From assembly GCA_025934995.1 (NCBI GenBank), contig JAICWC010000016.1, positions 1 to 39,720 on the forward strand: a stretch of 39,720 nt of DNA, written 5' to 3'. This document shows, one piece after another, positions 35,440-39,720 of this stretch. Under the pieces are notes generated by a model. It searched no databases. It was given only the letters and a program-made list of their open reading frames with translations, and was not told where the DNA came from. Positions within the stretch are counted from its first letter, which is position 1. Every line of letters begins with the position of its first letter. The translations under genes were made by a program, and so were the position numbers. The stretch comes from Thermoleophilia bacterium. Lineage in GTDB: Bacteria > Actinomycetota > Thermoleophilia > Gaiellales > Gaiellaceae.

Positions 35440-35583
35440 ATGGACGAAGCGCGCGCTGTGCTCGAACGGCTCGAGCGGATCGAGGAGGCGGCCGACCGCG
35501 ACGAGCTGATCGCGGAGCTGCGCGAGCTCGTGCGCGAGGTCGAGGTCTGGGTCAGGGCGGAGGCTGCGATGATTCCCACGTGA
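35440..35583 (+). CDS. Small helical protein (47 aa)
   Basis: MDEARAVLERLERIEEAADRDELIAELRELVREVEVWVRAEAAMIPT; stop overlaps the GTG of the next gene. Confidence 0.55.
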   Translation: MDEARAVLERLERIEEAADRDELIAELRELVREVEVWVRAEAAMIPT

Positions 35584-36515
35584 CCCTTGCCCATTGGGAC
35601 GACGTCGAGCCCCGCCGGTCGGAGCGCCGGGGCCTCGGCGGGCTGTGGACGAACCTCGGCGGCGCCGCGGGCAGCGTCACGGTGGGCGTGAACCGGATCC
35701 AGCTCGCCGCGGGTGAGGTCTCGACGCCGGCGCACGTGCACGGGGCCGACGAGGAGATCTTCTTCGTGCTCGCCGGTTCCGGCCTGTCGTGGCAAAACGG
35801 CCTCACCTACGAGATTCGCGCCGGCGATTGCCTCGTCCACGCCCCGGGTGCCGAGGCGCACACGCTCCGCGGCGGCGACGGCGGCCTCGAGGTGCTCGCC
35901 TTCGGGAACCGCACCCGGGTCGGCGGCGCGCACCTGCCGCAGGTCGGGATTCGCTGGCTGAACCCGTCCTGGGCCGAGGTCGGCCAGGGCGAGAACCCGT
36001 TCGACCGGGACCAGAACCTCGACTGGCCGGAGCCGAGCCCGCGGCCGATGCGGATCGTCCACCTCGATGATCTCGAAGGCGAGTACGGCGGCATCGCGAA
36101 AGACCCGGGCCGCGCGGCCGGCGCGAAGCTGGCCGGGCTCAACTGGGTTGCGCTCCCGGCCGGCGAGGAGGGCGCGCCGCCGCACTGCCACAGCGCCGAG
36201 GAGGAGCTGTTCGTGATCCTCGACGGCGAGGGCGTGCTCGAGCTCTGGGCGAAGCCGGAGCCGGCGAATCCACTGCAAACGGCGCCGGCCGAGACGCATC
36301 CGGTCCGTCGCGGACACGTGATCTCGAGACCGGCGGCGACCCGCATCGCGCATGCGCTGCGGGCGGGCCCTTCGGGGATGACGTATCTCGCCTACGGCAC
36401 CCGCGAGCCGAACGATATCTGCTGGTATCCGCGCTCGAACAAGATCTTCTTCCGGGGTCTCGGCGTCATCGGGCGGCTGGAGCTGCTCGATTACCACGAC
36501 GGCGAAATTTCGTAG
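35580..36515 (+). CDS. Bicupin-domain protein
   Basis: Two cupin cores: PAHVHGADEEIFFVLAGSGLSW...PGAEAHTL and PPHCHSAEEELFVILDGEGVLEL. Confidence 0.9.
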   Translation: MTLAHWDDVEPRRSERRGLGGLWTNLGGAAGSVTVGVNRIQLAAGEVSTPAHVHGADEEIFFVLAGSGLSWQNGLTYEIRAGDCLVHAPGAEAHTLRGGDGGLEVLAFGNRTRVGGAHLPQVGIRWLNPSWAEVGQGENPFDRDQNLDWPEPSPRPMRIVHLDDLEGEYGGIAKDPGRAAGAKLAGLNWVALPAGEEGAPPHCHSAEEELFVILDGEGVLELWAKPEPANPLQTAPAETHPVRRGHVISRPAATRIAHALRAGPSGMTYLAYGTREPNDICWYPRSNKIFFRGLGVIGRLELLDYHDGEIS

Positions 36516-36558
36516 CTACTCTGGCTGCAGGGCCTCGGGTCGGGCCTCACTCTTTCTA

Positions 36559-37572
36559 GTGACGCTCTCGCGCATCCCACGTGCCGATAGCCGCGTTAGG
36601 TCAGCGGTGCGTCGTCATCTTGCAAATAAGAAGGTGCAGTTCCTCGTCAACGGGACGCTCGGTCTCCTGCTGCTCGGGGTCTCGCTCGTCAGCGCGCGCC
36701 ATTTCATGCACCAGGGCTGGCCGCTCCATCACGCGAACATGTGGCTCGTCGGCGTCGCCGCGGTTCTCTACCTCGCCGCCTATGCCTTCAAGGCCTGGGG
36801 CTGGCAGCGCCTCTTCCACGAGGACGTCCGTCCGACCGCGGGAGCGCTCGCCTTCGCCGGCGGCGCCGCGTGCGTCGGCGGCGTCGCGCTGCCGGGCCGG
36901 TTCGACGACGCGGTGCGCATCGCGTGTGTCAAGAAGTTTCCCGGCACGCGCGCCGGGCTCGGAACCGTCGGCCTCAGCCTGATCATCCTCGGCATGCTCG
37001 ACAACGCAGCACTCGCGCCGATGGCGTCGCTCGCCGCTGCGGACGCGAGCTCGTGGTCGGTGCGTGCGGGCTTCCTCGTCGTCGCAGCCGGCGGTGTTGC
37101 GGCAGCGGTCGTCGTCGCGATGGTGCCGAAGTTCGGCGGCATGCGGCGCGTCATGAAGTATCGCATCGGCCGCTGGCTCTCCGAGCACACGCAGTGCCGG
37201 CGCGAGTCGATCGCGGCGCTGATGCTCATCTCGGTCTCGTGGTCGCTGCGCGGCACGGCGGTCTTCCTCTTGCTGAACGCGCTCTCGATGAAGGGCGGCT
37301 ACATCCTCGCGCTCGGTTTCGTGTGCGCGTCGGCTGCGTCGGCCGCATTGCCGATCGGGCCGGCGGGCGCTGCGATGCAGGCGGGCGCGGGCGCGACGCT
37401 GCTCGCGCTGAACGGCGTGCCGAAGGCGGACGCGATCGCGTTCTCGGTCGCCGCGCAGGCGGTCGTCGTCGTGACCGGCGCGGCCGTCATCCTGCTCGTC
37501 ACCGCGTGGCAGATCCTGCTGCGCTTCAGGCTGCGTCGGCAGCCGGCTGTGCCTGCTGCTGCGGCCCGCTAG
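36559..37572 (+). CDS. Multi-TM protein, LPG synthase/flippase-like (UPF0104-type)
   Basis: 337 aa, ~8 TM; GGVALPGRFDDAVRIACVKKFPGTRAGLGTVGLSLII reminiscent of the AglD/LPG synthase TM family; GTG start. Confidence 0.65.
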   Translation: MTLSRIPRADSRVRSAVRRHLANKKVQFLVNGTLGLLLLGVSLVSARHFMHQGWPLHHANMWLVGVAAVLYLAAYAFKAWGWQRLFHEDVRPTAGALAFAGGAACVGGVALPGRFDDAVRIACVKKFPGTRAGLGTVGLSLIILGMLDNAALAPMASLAAADASSWSVRAGFLVVAAGGVAAAVVVAMVPKFGGMRRVMKYRIGRWLSEHTQCRRESIAALMLISVSWSLRGTAVFLLLNALSMKGGYILALGFVCASAASAALPIGPAGAAMQAGAGATLLALNGVPKADAIAFSVAAQAVVVVTGAAVILLVTAWQILLRFRLRRQPAVPAAAAR

Positions 37573-38956
37573 CGACGAAGTCCTCGCGCCGCACGAGCAG
37601 GAACGCGAGCGCCGCGCCGACGAAGAGGATGATCGCTCCGACGAGCAGGATCTCGTTCAGGCCGTTGACGAAGGCCTGCGGATCGCCCCGGCCGCTCGCG
37701 GCCGCCTGACTGCCGGCCTTCGACTGCAGTAGCGCGCCGAGGGCTGCGATTCCCGTTGCGATCCCGACCTGCCGGAAGGTGTTGTTGATGCCCGACGCCA
37801 TGCCTGCGCGCCGAGGCTCCACGACGCTGACGGCAGTCGCGGCGAGGGGCGCATTGACGATCCCGACGCCGACGCCGCCGACGATGAAGCCCGCGAGGAG
37901 CGTCGTCCAGCTCGAGTGCACGGCCACGCCGTGCATCAGCAGCAGCGCGACGCCGACGAGCGCGAGCCCGACGCCGAAGAGGAGACGGATCGGCACCCGC
38001 GACATCAAGCGGCCCGCGATCGGCGCCGCGAAGAACGACACGACCGACAGCGGCAGGAACCGGACGCCGGTCGCGATCGGCGAGTAGTGCAGGACGTTCT
38101 GCAGGTACAGCGCGAGGTAGAGGAACATCGAGAACATTCCCGCCGCGAGCACGAACGCGATGATCTGCGCGCCCGTGAACGTCGGCACGCGGAAGAGACG
38201 GATCTCGAACATCGGCTCGTGCCGCCGCCACTCGAAGAGCGTGAACACGACGAGGAGCACGACCGACGCGACGAGGAGCCCGATCTCGCGGCCGCTGCCC
38301 CAATGCCAATCGTTACCGCGCAGCAGGAAGAGCACGAGCGCGAACAAGCCGCCGGTGAACGTGACGAAGCCGACCGGGTCGAAGCCGCGGTGCTGCTCGT
38401 CGCGCGACTCGTGCAGCACGAGCCAGCCGACGACGATGCAGAGCGCGCCGATCGGCAGGTTGACGAAGAAGATCCAGCGCCAGCCGGCCCATGTCGTCAG
38501 CGCGCCGCCGACGAGCGGCCCGATCGCGACCGCGAGACCGACCGTGGCGCCCCAGATGCCGAAGGCGGTGCCGCGCTCGCGGCCGTGGAACTCCTGCGCG
38601 AGGATCGCGAGCGAGACGGCGAACATGATCGCGCCGCCGATCCCCTGGGCGCCGCGCGCGAGGTTGAGGAAGAGCGGCGAGGTCGCCGCACCGCAGAGTG
38701 CGGACGCGATCGTGAAGAGGCCGATCCCGGCGAGGAAGACGCGCTTCCGGCCGAGCCAGTCGCCGAGCGAGCCGGCGTTCAGCATCACCGTGGCGAGCAT
38801 CAGGGCGTAGGCGTCGACCACCCACTCGACGTCGGTGAAGGAGGCATGGAGCTCCTTCTGGATGTCCGGCAGCGCGACGTTGACGACCGTGATGTCCAGC
38901 AGGAGCATGAAGATGGCAACACACACGACGATGAGGGCGCGCCACTTGCGATCCAT
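37526..38956 (-). CDS. MFS transporter, DHA2 (EmrB/QacA) family
   Basis: MDRKWRALIVVCVAIFMLLLDITVVNVALPDIQKEL...GSLGDWLGRKRVFLAGI. Start at 38956 or 38974. Confidence 0.93.
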   Translation of the reverse strand: MDRKWRALIVVCVAIFMLLLDITVVNVALPDIQKELHASFTDVEWVVDAYALMLATVMLNAGSLGDWLGRKRVFLAGIGLFTIASALCGAATSPLFLNLARGAQGIGGAIMFAVSLAILAQEFHGRERGTAFGIWGATVGLAVAIGPLVGGALTTWAGWRWIFFVNLPIGALCIVVGWLVLHESRDEQHRGFDPVGFVTFTGGLFALVLFLLRGNDWHWGSGREIGLLVASVVLLVVFTLFEWRRHEPMFEIRLFRVPTFTGAQIIAFVLAAGMFSMFLYLALYLQNVLHYSPIATGVRFLPLSVVSFFAAPIAGRLMSRVPIRLLFGVGLALVGVALLLMHGVAVHSSWTTLLAGFIVGGVGVGIVNAPLAATAVSVVEPRRAGMASGINNTFRQVGIATGIAALGALLQSKAGSQAAASGRGDPQAFVNGLNEILLVGAIILFVGAALAFLLVRREDFVASGPQQQAQPAADAA

Positions 38957-39015
38957 GACCGGCAAGCTAATCAAACGGAAGGACTCTGCTACGTTGCTGC
39001 GAAAGGTGAGCGGCT

Positions 39016-39720
39016 ATGGCGCTCACGCGGCTGCTTCCGCGTCCGAATGTTCGGGCTGCGGCAGATAGGGGTCCCACTTTGGCCCGGGTCATTGTCTTTG
39101 CGAACCAAAAAGGCGGCGTCGCCAAAACGACGACCACGCTGAATCTCGGCGTGGCGCTGGCCGAGAAGGGCCAGAAGATCCTCGCCGTCGACCTCGACCC
39201 GCAGGGCAACCTGACGATGTCGCAGGGCTGGAACCCGGACGAGATCGAGCGCTCGATGTTCGACGTGCTCGTGCACAAGCTGCCGATCACCGAGATCATC
39301 CGGACGAGCGAGATCGACGTCGCCGTCTCCTCGATCGACCTCGCGGGCGCCGAGCTGGCGCTCTCGGCGATGATCGGCCGCGAGCGCGCGCTGGCGAATG
39401 CGCTGCTGCCGGTGCGCGAGGCCTACGACTGGATCCTCATCGACACGCCGCCGTCGCTCGGGCTGCTGACGATCAACGCCTTCGTCGCCTCCGCAGGCGT
39501 GATCGTGCCGGTGCAGACGGAGTATCTGTCGCTCCGCGGCCTCGTGCAGCTCGAGAACACGCTGGGGATGGTGCGCGAGAACCTCAATCCGGAGGTGTCG
39601 ATCATCGGCATCGTCCCGACCATGTTCGACAAGCGCGTCACGCACTCGCGGGAGGCGGACGAGATCCTGCGCGAGAATTTCGGCGGCGTCGTCTACCAGA
39701 CGAGGATCCGCAAGACGGTG
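39016..39720 (+). CDS. ParA/Soj-family ATPase (truncated by window end)
   Basis: RVIVFANQKGGVAKTTTTLNLGVALAEKGQKILAVDLDPQGNLT deviant Walker A; WILIDTPPSLGLLTINAF. Same frame open from ATG 39016; TTG 39079 is an alternative start. Confidence 0.93.
   Translation, partial: MALTRLLPRPNVRAAADRGPTLARVIVFANQKGGVAKTTTTLNLGVALAEKGQKILAVDLDPQGNLTMSQGWNPDEIERSMFDVLVHKLPITEIIRTSEIDVAVSSIDLAGAELALSAMIGRERALANALLPVREAYDWILIDTPPSLGLLTINAFVASAGVIVPVQTEYLSLRGLVQLENTLGMVRENLNPEVSIIGIVPTMFDKRVTHSREADEILRENFGGVVYQTRIRKTV

Noticed and set aside
1-39720. CRISPR arrays, tRNA/rRNA genes, transposons, prophage
   Set aside because: No regularly spaced repeats, no cloverleaf or rRNA segments recognised, no transposase/integrase motifs seen by eye; a tool scan would be needed for certainty.

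Overview
The window looks like high-GC actinobacterial chromosome, possibly a Thermoleophilia-type lineage (inferred from composition and gene content only). It is densely coding, with about 40 supported CDSs. I found no rRNA, tRNA, CRISPR array, transposase or phage module. Recognisable blocks, in order: an M20 peptidase; a coiled-coil protein; a COG4315-type lipoprotein plus membrane protein; an amide/nitrogen scavenging block (HxlR regulator, acetamidase/formamidase, APC permease, YtcJ-like amidohydrolase); acyl-CoA dehydrogenase; an encapsulated-ferritin (EncFtn)-like protein with no encapsulin nearby; a polar amino-acid-type ABC transporter translationally coupled to two oxidoreductases; an orphan histidine kinase coupled to an uncharacterised secreted protein; a phospholipase D-like/HhH-GPD pair; a TasA/SipW-like secretion cassette; a DUF1028 protein; a DUF1326 protein; a large Lhr-type helicase; a predicted operon of CarH-like B12 photoreceptor, histidine kinase, response regulator and nitronate monooxygenase, divergent from an Fpg/Nei glycosylase; a bicupin; an MFS transporter; and a partial ParA. 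The best candidates for something undescribed are (1) the CarH-like/two-component/nitronate monooxygenase operon divergent from a DNA glycosylase, (2) a ~175-nt intergenic element with ~38-nt inverted arms and internal perfect hairpins between lhr and the nitronate monooxygenase gene, (3) the orphan EncFtn-like ferritin, and (4) the TasA/SipW/Fn3 cassette. All family assignments come from motif recognition by eye; no database search was run.
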